Part shown: in pieces, positions 13,074 to 25,772 of the stretch
Layout: every line of letters begins with the position of its first letter
Position numbering within the stretch: the stretch's first letter is position 1
Translations under genes and position numbers: made by a program
Assembly: GCF_048544455.1 (NCBI RefSeq)
Contig: NC_133529.1
Location: 54,989,401-55,053,400 of the forward strand
DNA: 64,000 bases
Reading direction: 5' to 3'
Source of the DNA: Silene latifolia
Lineage: Eukaryota > Streptophyta > Magnoliopsida > Caryophyllales > Caryophyllaceae
The notes under the pieces: generated by a model
What the model was told of the DNA's origin: nothing
Database searches by the model: none
The model's input: only the letters and a program-made list of their open reading frames with translations

Positions 13074-13626
13074 CTCCAGATATTTATCTGTCAAACAACC
13101 CTCTTATTACCAAGCTTCACATTCCATAATGTCGAAGCCATTTTCACCTTGACCCATACACGGAGTCTTCAAAGAAGACATCGCTCCCCGAAACGGGACA
13201 TGCACATTTCATTCTTAGAGTCCACTTTTTAGTGTGCTCACGTAAAAGGAAACATTTCCACAAACCATGCCTCTTCGATTCATGATCAAGAGGTATTTCT
13301 CTCCAATCAACCTTCGAGTCACCAAACGGAATTCACCGTCGTGACCCTCAGCTCCAGATTTTTTTCTGTCAAACAAACCTATTATTACCAAGCTCCACAT
13401 TCCATAATGTCGAAGCCTTTTTCACCCTGACCCAGATACGGAGTCCTCGAATGCTCTGCTACCGAGAACGGGACATACCCAATCTTCCCTTAGGGTCCAC
13501 ATTTTAGTGTGCTCACATGATAGGAACATTTTCACAAATTACACCTCTTCGATTCATGATCAAGGAGGAATTATCTCTAATCAATTTCTCGAGTCACCAA
13601 ACGGAGTTTACCATCGTGACCCTCAC
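13074..13626 (+). repeat. Two-copy tandem repeat, period about 278 bp
   Basis: Both copies start CTCCAGAT.TTT.TCTGTC and end with a CGTGACCCTCA motif. Each holds ACATTCCATAATGTCGAAGC, followed by a segment resembling CATTCTTAGAGTCCAC and GATTCATGATCAAG. Confidence 0.8.
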
Positions 13627-13639
13627 ACTTTAAGGTCCT

Positions 13640-14110
13640 AACAACTCGTTTAGGCACACATTCAGAACTACGATCTGGTTTGATTTCACTTCATGTGAAT
13701 ACGTAGGCAGTCCTTCAAGGACAAAACCATACACCTCAAAATCACTTCAATGTCCTAATAGTTAGCTTAGGCACACAAACACATGCAGAACTAGGATCTG
13801 GTTTGATTTCAAAAACACGCAAATACGTAGGCAGTCGTATTACAAGGGCGCAACCACACCCCTACAAACATTCGATTTTCACACCTTCAATTTGCAATCC
13901 ATTGCACACACACTCAGAACTACGATCTGGTTTGATTTCGCAAACACGCGAATACTTAGGCAGTCCTATTATAAGGGCACAACCGCATAATCCTTTTACA
14001 ACATTTCCAATTTTCAATCCTCAATAACCAGCTCAGAACTACGATCTGGTTTGATTTCGCAAACACGCGAATACGTAGGTAGTCCCCGAACAGGGACACA
14101 ACCGCATACC
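13640..14110 (+). repeat. Four-copy tandem repeat, period about 120-125 bp (Retand-like)
   Basis: Units carry CAGAACTACGATCTGG at about 13663, 13786, 13914 and 14033, each followed about 30 bp later by ACGTAGGCAGTCC or a variant. Spacers vary. Confidence 0.85.
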
Positions 14111-15239
14111 CATTTCAATCTCAACCATCAACATCAATACTCTAAAGCAGCCTACCCAGCTGCAAAAATTAATCTTATACCTCTTTACTGGGGGCTTCTT
14201 CCTTAAGACGTCGCCCATTCCCTATTTTGTCAAATTCCCACCTACTCACTCTGGGGGCTTCTCTTTCAAGACGCCACCCGTCCTTTATCCTCAAACATCT
14301 TTTGAGTCTCAACTACAATCCAAAATAAAACCGCCCATAGTCTAGTGCTCGGTTCGGACGATGACAAAGTCTTGGTTCCGCTCTCCGAATCATCATGCCT
14401 CAGAGAAGGATCTCAAACAAGCAAACGGTGGCAAAGATGTCTAGAGAAGATAATCAATTCGCGTTCCCCAGCCGAGCGGACCTTCTACCCCAAGAATTTG
14501 ATGCGCGTTGTCACCCTCTTTTGGCTAAGGAGTTGTACTTACATTGGCAAAGTCTGTCAAAGTAACCCCCTGTGTCGTGTCGCTATTGAGTTTGTGTCGC
14601 ATCCACGACCGCCTATTTGGCAGTCTGTCAGTATGAGTCCGTGTGCATCAATGTCGTAACGGTCACGTGTCTCCAATCTATCAAATCACGAATTTATAAG
14701 AAACAAATTCCAAATCTTAACAGCTTTTAAGCTTCACAACTTCCGAAAATCTTATCTCCCCTTACGCGAGATATTACGTGCTAATTACTTACATGTTTAT
14801 GTGCTTACATGCTTATATGCTTGTGTGCTACGTACTTTTCTATGCGACTGCGGATTTGTCTGGCCACTAACCATACAGGTAATCATGAGAAGACTAACTC
14901 ACTCCAACTGAGTACTGGGTTCTTCCCAAAAAAACACCGACCCGTCAAGTCGAAGGGCTTTAACCCCGTCGATTACATGGCATATGATACCTCCCAACAA
15001 GCGGCAACTCATATCCCCGGCGAGTCCCGAGAAGTTTCTAACTCCCCAGCGAGTGCCGATTTTCAAATAGAAGTCACACAGATGATCTATCCCCACGGAG
15101 TTCATTTAGGACCCCATCAAGTTGGAGTTCGTCCTTAGCTGAATATATCAACGTCAACCTGGTTGGAAGTCATTACCAGACAATATCTTGAAATAAGTCC
15201 GATGTTTCAAGCCATTTCCCACAGTCGATCATTCGACAT
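14111..15239 (+). other. Non-coding 3' untranslated stretch of element E
   Basis: Contains a two-fold CTGGGGGCTTCTT...AAGACG..GCCC repeat (about 14187-14285) and CCCCAGCGAGT-type words near 15015-15055. The open frames here look accidental. Confidence 0.6.
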
Positions 15240-15545
15240 TCAACATGGGCGACGAGCCTCAAAACGTACCTTGAACATGGCTGGCGAGCCTCATAATGCA
15301 CCTTCAACATGGCTGGCGAGCCTTAAAACGCACATTCAACATAGCTGGCAAGCCTTTGCACGCACACAAGAAGCAATTCAAGGACATATCCTGAAGATGC
15401 CTCAGGTATGACTCCATACTATGGCTGGCGAGCCTCAAAACGCACCTTCAACACGGCTGGCGAGCTTTTGCGCGCAAATAATTCAAGGACATATCACGAA
15501 GATGCCTCAGGTATGAATCCCTCTTATGGCTGGTGAGCCTTTATA
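15240..15545 (+). repeat. GGCTGGCGAGCCT tandem array
   Basis: At least seven units around GGCTGGCGAGCCTCAAAACG, spaced about 30 bp in two blocks with an approximately 80-bp spacer that itself repeats (AATTCAAGGACATATC). Confidence 0.8.
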
Positions 15546-15600
15546 CGTAGTCTAATGGAGTTTAAACGACCTGAATCAAAAGTCGATAGACTATAAAATG

Positions 15601-15705
15601 TTCCCGACGGCAGGTCCTTGACTCACATCCCCGAGTCGCCTCGACGTCGCCCATCCCGACGGCAGGTCCTTGGCTCAAACCCTTTTGAGTCGCCTCGACG
15701 TCGCA
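15601..15705 (+). repeat. Two-copy repeat, CCCGACGGCAGGTCCTTG type
   Basis: Two units of about 52 bp, each ending GTCGCCTCGACGTCGC. Confidence 0.8.
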
Positions 15706-15778
15706 ATGGTCTTCAGGTTGTAATCTTCGATTGACCTGGAGGCTATACTTTGACTTTCGCCCCGTCCAAGCCTCAGTC

Positions 15779-15791
15779 AAAGTGGGGGCTC
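15779..15791 (+). other. Polypurine tract of element E
   Basis: AAAGTGGGGGCTC directly before the TGTAGATACCC start of the LTR. Confidence 0.8.
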
Positions 15792-15942
15792 TGTAGATAC
15801 CCAGTATCTACACCTTCCAAAAACCACCCGATGACGATCGGACTATAACGTGTTTTTGATATGCGTGCGTGGATTGGCTATACATGTGATGGTTTAATGC
15901 ACTACTCGGATATGAAAAATGATTTCAAAAGTTTTCTAACTT

Positions 15943-16330
15943 CATTTGCATTAAAATAACACTATTTAGAGTTAAAACCGTCTTCGGACCCAAAACTGAC
16001 TCAGAAACCCGCAACTCGAGTCAACCTGAGTCAACCCGAGTCAACCCAAATCTCGAATGTCAAAAATAATGCCATGAATGTCTTTATCATGTCATTTGCA
16101 TTAAAATAACACTATTTAGAGTTAAAACCGTCTTCGTACCCAAAATCGACTCAGAAACCCGCAACTCGAGTCAACCTGAGTCAACCTGAGTCAACCCAAA
16201 TCTCGAATGTCAAAAATAATGCCATGAATGTCTTTATCACGTCATTTCCATTAAAATGACCCTAATTAGAGTCAAAACCGACACCGGGCTAAAAACCGAC
16301 TCCAAATTCAAATCCCGACTCACACGGGTA
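15943..16330 (+). repeat. 150-bp tandem triplication inside the E LTR
   Basis: Units start CATTTGCATTAAAATAAC at 15943 and 16093, with a diverged third at 16243. Each carries AGAGTTAAAACCG and a GAGTCAACC run. Confidence 0.85.
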
Positions 16331-16582
16331 AAACCTGAGTCAAGCACACAAAATACCTACCTCAAGTAACACCCAAAATCATCTTATTAGGTGCCCATAT
16401 TATTACACGACATCCTATTTGATTACCACAAATCAAACTAACCAAATAATAGATAGAGCAAAGGCCACGTCCAAACTGAAAGGGACAGTACACCCCTTTC
16501 AATCACTAGGTGGCTCGCGCCTCTTTGGGGTGTCTGCTTAGCCTCCAAACAAACTCAACTGACCTACCACCCCACATTTCTC

Positions 16583-16590
16583 TATAAATA
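16583..16590 (+). promoter_or_regulatory. TATA box in the E LTR
   Basis: TATAAATA in a CTCTATAAATACCCACC context. The inverted relative G has the same box at 54127-54134. Confidence 0.55.
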
Positions 16591-17189
16591 CCCACCATCA
16601 CACACCACAATCCTCACGCGAGAGTCTGCCCTCTCCTTCTCCCTTAAACTTCAAGACCCGACTTCCTAAGTCACAAAATCGACACGTGTTTACGACATAC
16701 CGATCGTAAACACAAGCCATACACATTTTGTTTGGTACCGTCGCCGTGCATTCGACCGACCCATTTGACCAACTCAATTCATCAATCAACATGTTTTAAT
16801 TAACATATTTTTCAACATATTTTCAAAACAAAATCCTTTTTTAAGGCACTCTTTTAAACTTCTTTGATCGTGAGTAGTCACTACGAGAAAACCGTCTCTA
16901 AAGTCGTCTACGTCGCAAACATCAATACACGTAAGTTTGAGGGTGTAAACAACTCATTTATTTCATGTCTTTACTGTTTTTATGAGTTTATGAGCATGAA
17001 CACTGCATAACACGATTCAAATATAGGTTAGACGAGCCAAAACCGAGTTTTGGCCCGAGGCAGAAGCCCTTTGCTATGTAAAGAGGCTCGCGCCTCTTGC
17101 GGGTTATCGGGTCAGACTCAAACGTGTTTGTTCTCGTCTTTCCCCTTTATTTCATTTCTTATTTGTAATCGGTTTTTACCATTTCAAAT

Positions 17190-17560
17190 GTTTCAAATCA
17201 TTTTTATGACAAAATTTTTAGCCATAAATAATAAACACCCTTGGTTCCATATACCATGACGGTTTAACCGTGACTCGGTGATATTAATTGGTTAATTACA
17301 TTTTAAAGGAAATTCTTTTATTTTATTTACCATTTTAATTCATTTTTATGACAAATACTTTAACCATAAATCATAATCACCCTTGGTTCCTTATACCACT
17401 ACGGTTTAATCCGTGACTCGGTGATATTATTTGGTTAATTACATTTTAATGGGTATTTTAACACCCTTTTCTTTTATTTAGCATTTTTCTCATTTATTTA
17501 CATTTGTAAACATATTAGTCATAATTCATAATCATCCTTGGTTCCTTATACCATGTCGGT
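17190..17560 (+). repeat. Tandem triplication of about 145 bp inside the E LTR
   Basis: Three units carry CCTTGGTTCC.TATACCA followed by a CGGTTTAA.CCG block. A matching array sits in G near 53330-53560. Confidence 0.75.
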
Positions 17561-17784
17561 TTAATCCGAGTACGATGACAAACTTGACTAATTACAAAGA
17601 AATAAACTTAACATAATTAGTTCAAATCAAACATTTTACATTTTTTATTTGTAAACTATGCTTTTCAAACATGCAAATACGACAACGAATATTACTAACA
17701 TAATAGTAATTATTTCGAGTCATGCAAATCATACTTGCAAATCATTAATCACAAAAAACGGTTTTAAACAACCTTTTTAACAAC

Positions 17785-17835
17785 CAGGAGACGCCCCTTG
17801 GGTCGGCTCATGGCTCGCGCCCAAGGCAGCTCCTG
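17785..17835. repeat. Imperfect GC-rich hairpin beside the copia-1 insertion
   Basis: Outer arms are CAGGAG (17785-17790) and CTCCTG (17830-17835); inner arms are CCTTGGG and CCCAAGG. The loop holds one GGCTCGCGCC word. Confidence 0.6.
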
Positions 17836-17869
17836 TTTTTTACATTTCAAAACCTGGGTAGACTCCTTT

Positions 17870-19142
17870 TGTTGGAGTAATGTCCTCCACAATAAGTGCG
17901 TTTACATAATAAATCTCGTAAAAGGAATATCAGGGATTTATTTATTTATTTGTCAGCCGGTCATCGTTAATCGGTAATGATTGGCTGACTAGAGTTTGAC
18001 ATTACTGTCGTGTGACGGCGGTGATCAGCTGATCCCTTTAGGTCACACCTATAGGATGACGCCCAAATAGAATAAATTAATTGGTTTTATGAGATACGAG
18101 ATAATTAATTCCTTGTATTATTTGACTTTTAATTAGTCACGTAAATGTATTATTTGATGACGGGTTACGAACTCGGGACAAGGAGATTTATTATTTAATT
18201 ATGTGATATTTAAATAATAAATTTTTTAGAATTTATTAATTAATTGTTAATTAAATAATTTTATACGATATGTGTATATGTTTTGAGGTGGAATTAATTA
18301 GCTATTAAATTTTACAAGAGGTTGTAAAATTAGCTAAATGGGTTAATATTGACACATTGTATGTTGATAAAATGTTCTTATGATTGCTTAATAGTTAAGT
18401 AGTCATTGGTAGTTAATTTATATTATTTAAGTGTTAAATTAATTAAATTAATATTTAGTTATGTAAGATAATTAAATATAAGACTTATAAGTATTTGGGG
18501 GGCAAATATCGAAAACCGAAATGGACCAAAAGTAGTCCACATATACTGGTTTTTTGAGGACGTCACAAGTGTCCTTTAGGTGGATTTTTCCACTTATAAT
18601 TATCCCCTCAAATTGCCTATAAATACCATTGAAACTCCACCATTTCTCTAGTTGGAAAAATTTGAAGAAAAATTGGTCTAGGTTCATATACAGTACCTAA
18701 AGACCAAATTTTTCTTCTTATTTTGTTCATCTTTTATATCAAAAACATATATAAATATTAACTAATAATATTATCAAAGTAATAATATTTATTAGTACAT
18801 CAAATATACAAATAAACAAGGTTTACTACTACATATATCTAGTTAGTATTATAGTAGTATTTGGGGTTGATTCTTGGGTGCATCCTTAGGGGACCATCTT
18901 TTTGGTGGTTTGTTGTCTTGGAGGATCATCTATTTTCGTAGCTCATAAGAACAAAATCAAGGAAGGAGTCCTTGAGTTGTGCCCAAAACTTGCCTTATAC
19001 AATGTAAGGAACTTTTGTCTTAAGATGGTTTAATACCATCTTTTATACTTTTATTTGCATGCATGTAGATTTAGACCATTTTAAATTAATTTGTAATTTT
19101 AATATCATAAGATGAGTATTAATATGGTCTAAGTAAATAACA
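17870..19142 (+). repeat. 5' LTR of copia-1
   Basis: TGTTGGAGTAATG...AAATAACA, 1273 bp. The primer-binding segment follows at once, related to the tRNA-Met site of other copias. Confidence 0.9.
18618..18625 (+). promoter_or_regulatory. TATA box, copia-1 5' LTR
   Basis: TATAAATA at the same place as in the 3' LTR (26520-26527). Confidence 0.55.
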
Positions 19143-21095
19143 AGTGTTATCAGAGTATTGTTAAATACATGCATGTTGTCTTAAGACGATTTTAGTAATT
19201 TATGAGATAAATTAATAAAATTGATATTATGTTACTAAAATTAGTATTATCACATAATATGGTCTTGCATGTAAATAATCTGGTCTTAGAATGATATGGG
19301 ACGAAAATTTTGATTTTTGTTAATTTATTTACTTTTTATGGCTTAAAGTGGCATAAAATTGGTTAAAAATGCATTACAATTAATTAATAGTTAATTAAAT
19401 TTGGTTGCATGTTAATTTTATGCATGTTTATTTAGAAATAACCACTTGAATGTTCTATTTATGAGATAAGTAGATACTTTAAATTAATGTGATTAATTTA
19501 GGTTGTTTATTAATTTTTATTTGATAAAAAATTGGTAAATAATGGTTATTTTGCAAATAAATATTGATTTAATTTTTGGGCTCGAAATTTTTTAATTTTT
19601 AGCCCCTGGAAAATGTTCCAAAATGTATAAAATTTAATTTTAAAGTTGTTTCAATTTTTATGGTTTGATTTAGAATTAAATCGTAAAAATTGTCCGTTTA
19701 TCGATTAAATTGTGAAATCCTTTTAAATAAATTTTAAAAACAAAAAATTTCACTTGCATGGCATTTTTGGTGTAAGACCAGAATTTTCATGGCTTTGAAA
19801 TTTATTTTTCCATAAATTTTTAAATTAAATGGAATTTGTGTATGATAATTGTGAATTATTATATCATTTTTGTCATAATTGTATTTTAATTCCCATATAA
19901 ATTCAAGATAATTGTTGAGAATAATTATTTTGATATTAGACCAGATTAGTATGATGAGTAAGTCTTAAAATTGTTTTAAGAATTGATTATGAATTTTTAT
20001 TGGTAAAAATTCCGTCAAAGCAAGCTCAAATGATCGTTGTTGGTAAGTTAGACGATTTGGCATGTTATTTTCCATAATACATTTTATTATTCATTTGGAT
20101 GAATGTTTTTTTTTTGCATTATAATAATGTAATTTTTCCCAATATGGCCATAGGTAGAAGTTGGTATTTCCCGTAATGTAAGGGAATATCGACTTGTTTT
20201 GTAATTAATTGCGATTTCGTATCGCCTAATTTGTAATTAATTAATAGTTTTTATTTTTATTTTATTACAAATTGTATAATAGGGTATTGTTATGTAATTT
20301 AATTATTAGTAATTAGATGAAGCATCTAAAGACAGAGTTTTCATGAAGACGGTGTTTTCGGAAAGACGTTCCGAAATCCTAAAGAAGGAGACCAATTTAT
20401 GAAGACTCAAGGGACCAAGGAGTTGGTTTCCGAAGTGTAATAATTTTAGTTAAGTAGATTAACTAGATGGCCATATTAGGACTTGTTTGTTTTAATTCTT
20501 ATATGCATTCATGTCAAATCGTCACTACATGTTTTATTTTTGTTGTTATCGATTTAATTGTCTAGCATTCACCAATTTAGTTAACTTAAAAGTGATAGAC
20601 AATTAAATTGATAAGATCTCTCACATTTGTTTAAAATTGAGATCAAGCGTTACCAAATAATAGCACCTATGAATCCCTTCTTCATTAAAGGTAGGTTCGG
20701 ATCACCGAGGTACACTCTTTTTACGTTGGGTAAGTAGGGTAATAAAAGTTATTACGCGTGAAAATTGGTTGGCCTCAACGGGATAAATATGGGTTGAATC
20801 GGTCCACCGTGCCCATATTTATTCTGGGGCTAAAAGATAGATTTTAAGAAAATCCGCCGACCAAGAGTTCTAGTAGTAGAATCAGTCAAAGTTGTTGACT
20901 CACCAAATTTATATAAATGTGGGTTGAATCGGTCCACCGTGCCCGTGTTTATATAAAATTGGATCTTGGAATCATTTATATAATTCAGTGGGAGTCATTA
21001 TATAAATGGGAATTTGTTAAAATAGTTTCACGAGTTAAAAAAATTTTTGAAGATAAATGTTAATCATTCCTTTTTTTTCTTTTGTAGTAATCACG
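19143..21095 (+). other. Leader of copia-1
   Basis: About 1.95 kb, AT-rich, without coding. A GGGTTGAATCGGTCCACCGT block occurs twice (near 20793 and 20922), each followed by GCCC and a TATTTAT-like stretch. Confidence 0.65.
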
Positions 21096-22035
21096 ATGAC
21101 TTCTACTAGTGAAACCGTCACCATAGCTAGAGATTCATGGCTACGTTCTTTTATGGACAAATATGTATTAAAAGCCGACGGTAGTAATTTTAAAGATTGG
21201 GAGGAACAACTTCGATTAGCTACCGCAGGTGATGGCAAATTACGCTACCTTGTCGATCCCTCTCCCCCTTCGCCTAGTACTAGGGCCACTGCCGATGTAA
21301 GGGAGGCTTTTTCAAATTATCAAAAGGAATCCGCTGCAATTAAAAATGTTTTGATTTTTTCAATGGATCCTGCTTTACAAAGGCAATGTGTCAAGTTTCG
21401 CGATGCACATGAAGTATTTTCGAGGCTTTCAACTATGTTTTCTCAAGCCCCGAGAATAATTCAATATGACACCGCAGTTCGTTTCTTTGAAGCTAACCTC
21501 AAAGATGGTCAACCTGTAAGTTCACACGTACTTAAAATGATTGAGTACGTGGAAACTTTAGAGGGGTTGAGATGTAATATCCCTGACGAACTAGTGGTGG
21601 ACCGAGTGCTCCACTCTCTCTCTCTCACGTCAAAGAATTTACCCAATTTAGGGTAAATTATAATATGACAAACATGAGAAAGAGTTTACATGAGCTCCAT
21701 TCTCTGCTTGTACAAGCAGAGAAGGACATGGAATTGAGTGGGAATACAAGGAAATATGTGCTTGCGATTAACGTGAAGGGGAAGAAGCAGTTTAAGAGGA
21801 ACGCAGGTAAGAAGCCCGTTCAGGTGGAGGGCAAAGGTAAAGCAATCGCGAATTGCTCTACCAAGCCTAAACCTATAAAGGGTAATCCTCATGAAGACAC
21901 TTGTAATTATTGTAATAACAAGGGACATTGGAGACGTAATTGTACAAAGTACCTGGATGACATAAAAGCTGGCATTGTGAAGCCGACATGTAATTTCTCA
22001 ACTGAATCTTTTACGATAGACATAAATTATGCTTC
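21096..22035 (+). pseudogene. Copia-1 gag region
   Basis: Codes for a UBN2-type copia gag. It opens MTSTSETVTIARDSW and shows the typical GSNFKDWEEQL and SRLSTMF pieces. Further on comes a CCHC zinc knuckle (CNYCNNKGHWRRNC) for binding genomic RNA. The methionine at 21096 is preferred over an upstream in-frame one because it begins the family-like sequence. Part of a broken element. Confidence 0.8.
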
Positions 22036-22445
22036 AAATACAACTTGGGTATTAGATACTGGTTGTGGTTCTCACTTGTGTAATCATTTGCAGGGCCTAA
22101 AAAGCATAAGAAAGCTAAACAAGGGTGATGTCGATCTCCGAATGGGAAACGGATCTAAAGTAGCTGCCGTCTCAGTAGGAACTTATGTACTTAGTTTAGC
22201 TTCGGGGTTGGAGTTGCATCTTAGTAATTGTTATTTTGTACCAACGCTATCTAGAAATATAATGTCCGTATCTGTGTTAGACATAGAAGGGTTTTCCTTT
22301 GTAATTAAAGACAAGTGTTGTACTTTTTCCGTTAATGGGATTGTATACAGTCAAGCTATTTAAATCAATGGTATTTATATTCTAGATACTTGCAACGATG
22401 TTTATCATTTAGATAATAAAAGACTCAAAACAGGTTATCCCGATC
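22036..22445 (+). pseudogene. Copia-1 protease region
   Basis: WVLDTGCGSHLCNH is the retropepsin active-site block of Ty1/copia (DTG). It would process the polyprotein. Part of a broken element. Confidence 0.75.
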
Positions 22446-23122
22446 AATCTTATTTATGGCATTGTCAATTAGGACACATCAACGAGAAGCGCATTAAAAG
22501 ACTAGTGTCGACTGGTGTAATTAAACCTTTTGATTTTGAATCATTTGGTACATGCGAATCTTGTCTTTTTGGCAAGATGACTAGTTCACCTTTTCTAGGA
22601 AAAGGATCTCGAGCTAGTGAGTTATTGGGTTTAATACATACCGATTTATGTGGTCCAATGACAGTCACTGCTAGAGGTAATTATGACTATTTCATTACTT
22701 TTACCGATGACATGAGTAGATATGGGTATATCTACTTAATGAGGTATAAAAGTGAAGCTTTAGATAAGTTCAAAGAGTTTCAGAATGAAGTAGAAAACCA
22801 ATTAAATAAGCAGATTAAAGCATTACGATCAGATCGTGGTGGGGAATATTTAAGCTATGACTTTAAAGATCACCTTAAAAACTACGGTATTGTATCTCAG
22901 TTAACTCCTCCTGGTACACCGCAATTAAATGGCGTGGCTGAAAGGAGGAATCGAACTTTATTAGATATGGTTCGATCGATGATGAGTCAAACAGAGTTAC
23001 CTAAGTCATTCTTGGGTTTTGCCATTTTATCTGTTGTATGATCACTTAATAAAAGTCCCACTAAAACAACTGACAAAACTCCATATGAGATATGGAAAGG
23101 GAAGGTCCCGAATCTGCGATAC
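22446..23122 (+). pseudogene. Copia-1 integrase region
   Basis: A GAG-pre-integrase HCQLGH block is followed by the catalytic core: HTDLCGPM, FTDDMSRYG, SDRGGEY and GVAERRNRTLLDM. These hold the D, D and E of the DDE triad. Part of a broken element. Confidence 0.85.
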
Positions 23123-25096
23123 ATGAAAGTATGGGGTCGTGATGCTTATGTCAAGAGCAAGTCTGATGATAAGCTTGCACCTCGTTCTGAAAAATGTAGT
23201 TTTGTAGGTTACCCTAAGGAAACTTGTGGATATTACTTCTACAATAGTAACGAGAATAAAGTGTTTGTTGCTCGTGAAGCTGTCTTTCTAGAAAAGAAGT
23301 TTATTTCTAGAAGACAGAGTGGGAGAAAATTTGAACTTGATGAAGTTCAAGAGCCACAAACTGATGTGACAGTGCAGGAAGATGTTCCTTCTACGTCTGA
23401 ATCGGTTATTGTTCCTGTTGAACCTAGGAGGTTAGAAAGGGTTAGTCGCCAGCCTGATAGATACCTTGGTATTATTGAGGAAGATGGTGACTATGAGGTT
23501 TTACTTTTAGAAAGTGATGAACCCAAGACCTATAAAGCAGCTATTACGAGTTATGATTCTAAGCTATGGCTCGAGGCCATGCAATCCGAAATGGATTCCA
23601 TGTCTGATAATCAGGTATGGGACCTGGTTGACTTACCTAAAGATGTTCGCCCTCTTCAGTGTAAGTGGATATTCAAGATTAAAATCGATATGGATGGACA
23701 TAAAGATGTCTACAAAGCTAGATTGGTTGCAAAAGGTTTCACTCAGGTTCATGGTTTACACTATGATGAAACTTTTGCACCAGTTGCTATGCTTAGATCT
23801 GTTCGGATAATGTTAGCGATTGCTGTATTTCATGATTATGAGATATGGCAAATGGATGTCAAAACCGCTTTCGAACGGGTTTTGGAAGAGGAAGTGTTCA
23901 TGACACAACCTGAGGGTTTTGTGGATCCTAAAAATCCTAACAAAGTATGCAAACTTAAGAGATCCATTTATGGTCTTAAGCAAGCGTCAAGGAGTTGGAA
24001 TCATCGTTTTGATCATGTTATTAAACAGAATGGGTTTTCTCGAAGTTTTGAGGAACCATGTTTATACATGAAGTTTAGTGGGAGTAAAGTTGTTTTCTTA
24101 CTTCTTTATGTGGACAACATATTACTCATTGGGAATGATGTTGATATGCTTGCTTCTGTCAATAAGTGGTTGGGAAATCACTTCCAAATGAAAGATTTGG
24201 GAGAAGCTCAGCGCATCTTGGGTATCCGGATCTATAGGGATAGATCCAAAAGGATATTAGCATTGAGTCAAGAAGCCTATAACGATAAGATTCTTGACCG
24301 ATTCAATATGAAAAACTCCAAGAGAGCTTTTTTACCTATGGGCAGTGGGATCACTTTGAGTAAGTCACAGTGTCCTACTGAGCCTAAGGATATTGAACGC
24401 ATGAAATTGATTCCCTATGCTTCCGCTGTTGGATCGATCATGTATGCTATGATGTGTTCTCGTCCTGACGTCTCGTATGCTTTGAGTATGACGAGTCGTT
24501 TTCAGAAAACTCCAGGTGAGAGTCACTGGATAGCCGTCAAGAATATTCTAAAGTACTTGAGAAGGACTAAAGATTCATTCTTAGTGTTCGGAGGCGAATC
24601 TGAATTATGTATAAGAGGTTATACGGATGCCAGTTTCCAAACCGATAGGGATGATATGAAATCCCAGGCTGGTTTTGTCTTTTTGTTGAACGGAGGGGCG
24701 GTTTGCTGGAGAAGTTTCAAGGAGTCTGTGACTGCTGATTCTACAACGGAAGCTGAGTACATTGCAGCATCTGAAGCTGCAAAGGAAGCTATTTGGATTA
24801 GGCAATTTTTAGAGGGACTGAAGGTAGTTCCTACCGCCGAGGATCCTATCACTTTGTATAGTGATAACAGTGGGGGAATTTTTCAAGCAAAAGAGCCCAA
24901 GTCTAGTAACAAATTTAGACATGTACTTAGAAAATTTCATGTAATTAGAGATTTAATCGAAAGGAAAGAAATTACAGTTTGTAAGGTTGGGACAGCTGAC
25001 AACATCGCTGATCCTTTAACCAAACCTTTGTCTCAAGCTAAATATGATAGTCATGTAGTTTCGATGGGGTTGAGACGAATGCCAGAACTGTTGTAA
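23123..25096 (+). pseudogene. Copia-1 reverse transcriptase-RNase H region
   Basis: Reads open for 657 codons. It starts in the integrase C-terminal part (SFVGYPKETCGYYFY), passes through RT_2-family blocks (WIFKIKIDMDGH, ARLVAKGFTQ, YGLKQASRSW, LLYVDN) and ends with Ty1/copia RNase H (GYTDASF, STTEAEY, ITLYSDNSG). RT copies the RNA; RNase H removes it. Although this stretch is open, the element as a whole is broken. Confidence 0.9.
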
Positions 25097-25772
25097 ATTA
25101 TATGATATGTAATAGTCAAAATATTGTATTTATTATTTCATATATGATAAGTTGCATTTATCGTTATATTCAGTTTTATGTCTGAATTTATATACTTTGT
25201 TTTCTCCAAATAGGTTGTAAAGACAATGTCGAACCCTATTAAGTGAACTGGATTAACATTGTATTTTGTCCCTAGTTACTTAATGAGGTGACGTCTCAGA
25301 GTGACTAGATTGTAAGGCGATAGATGACAGGTTCGACTGTCATATGGTCATGGCGAGGATTTTTATTTATTCCTTCAAGTCAATTCTTTAGACTGGTGAC
25401 TATTTGTCTGAGTTGGTACAGTTTTCCGGTGGCTTTGGTTTTTGTTCTAGGTCGCACCGTAAAAGGAGGCCGATGAGCATTTACTGGGTCATTGTGATCT
25501 GTATCGAATGAAGAAAATAGGTCAACAGATTGTCCTTTTAAGTCATATTTTATCTCAAGGCCACTCGAGGAGAGATGACTGTGAATGCGTGGCCACGCTC
25601 GGATGCGATCTATAGTAGATTATCCGGTCAGACAGTCATTCCCCTGATCGAGGAAAACACTTTATGATATGATCACGTGCAAGAATGACCTGAAAGACAT
25701 CTTGCATTGAGTGGGAGATATTATTGGACAAGAGAATTGGTAACGTACACTTGTGTCGGACAAGTGGGAGAT
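25097..25772 (+). other. 3' untranslated part and polypurine tract of copia-1
   Basis: About 675 bp, ending AAGTGGGAGAT before the LTR. Blocks such as GAGGTGACGTCTC and GCGTGGCCACGCTCGGATG also occur at 3190 and 3604 in copia-2, so this non-coding part is conserved between families. Confidence 0.75.

Noticed and set aside
14345-15411. Frames of 82-109 codons in the 3' part of element E
   Set aside because: They run through tandem repeats and untranslated DNA of a Retand-type element and show no domain.
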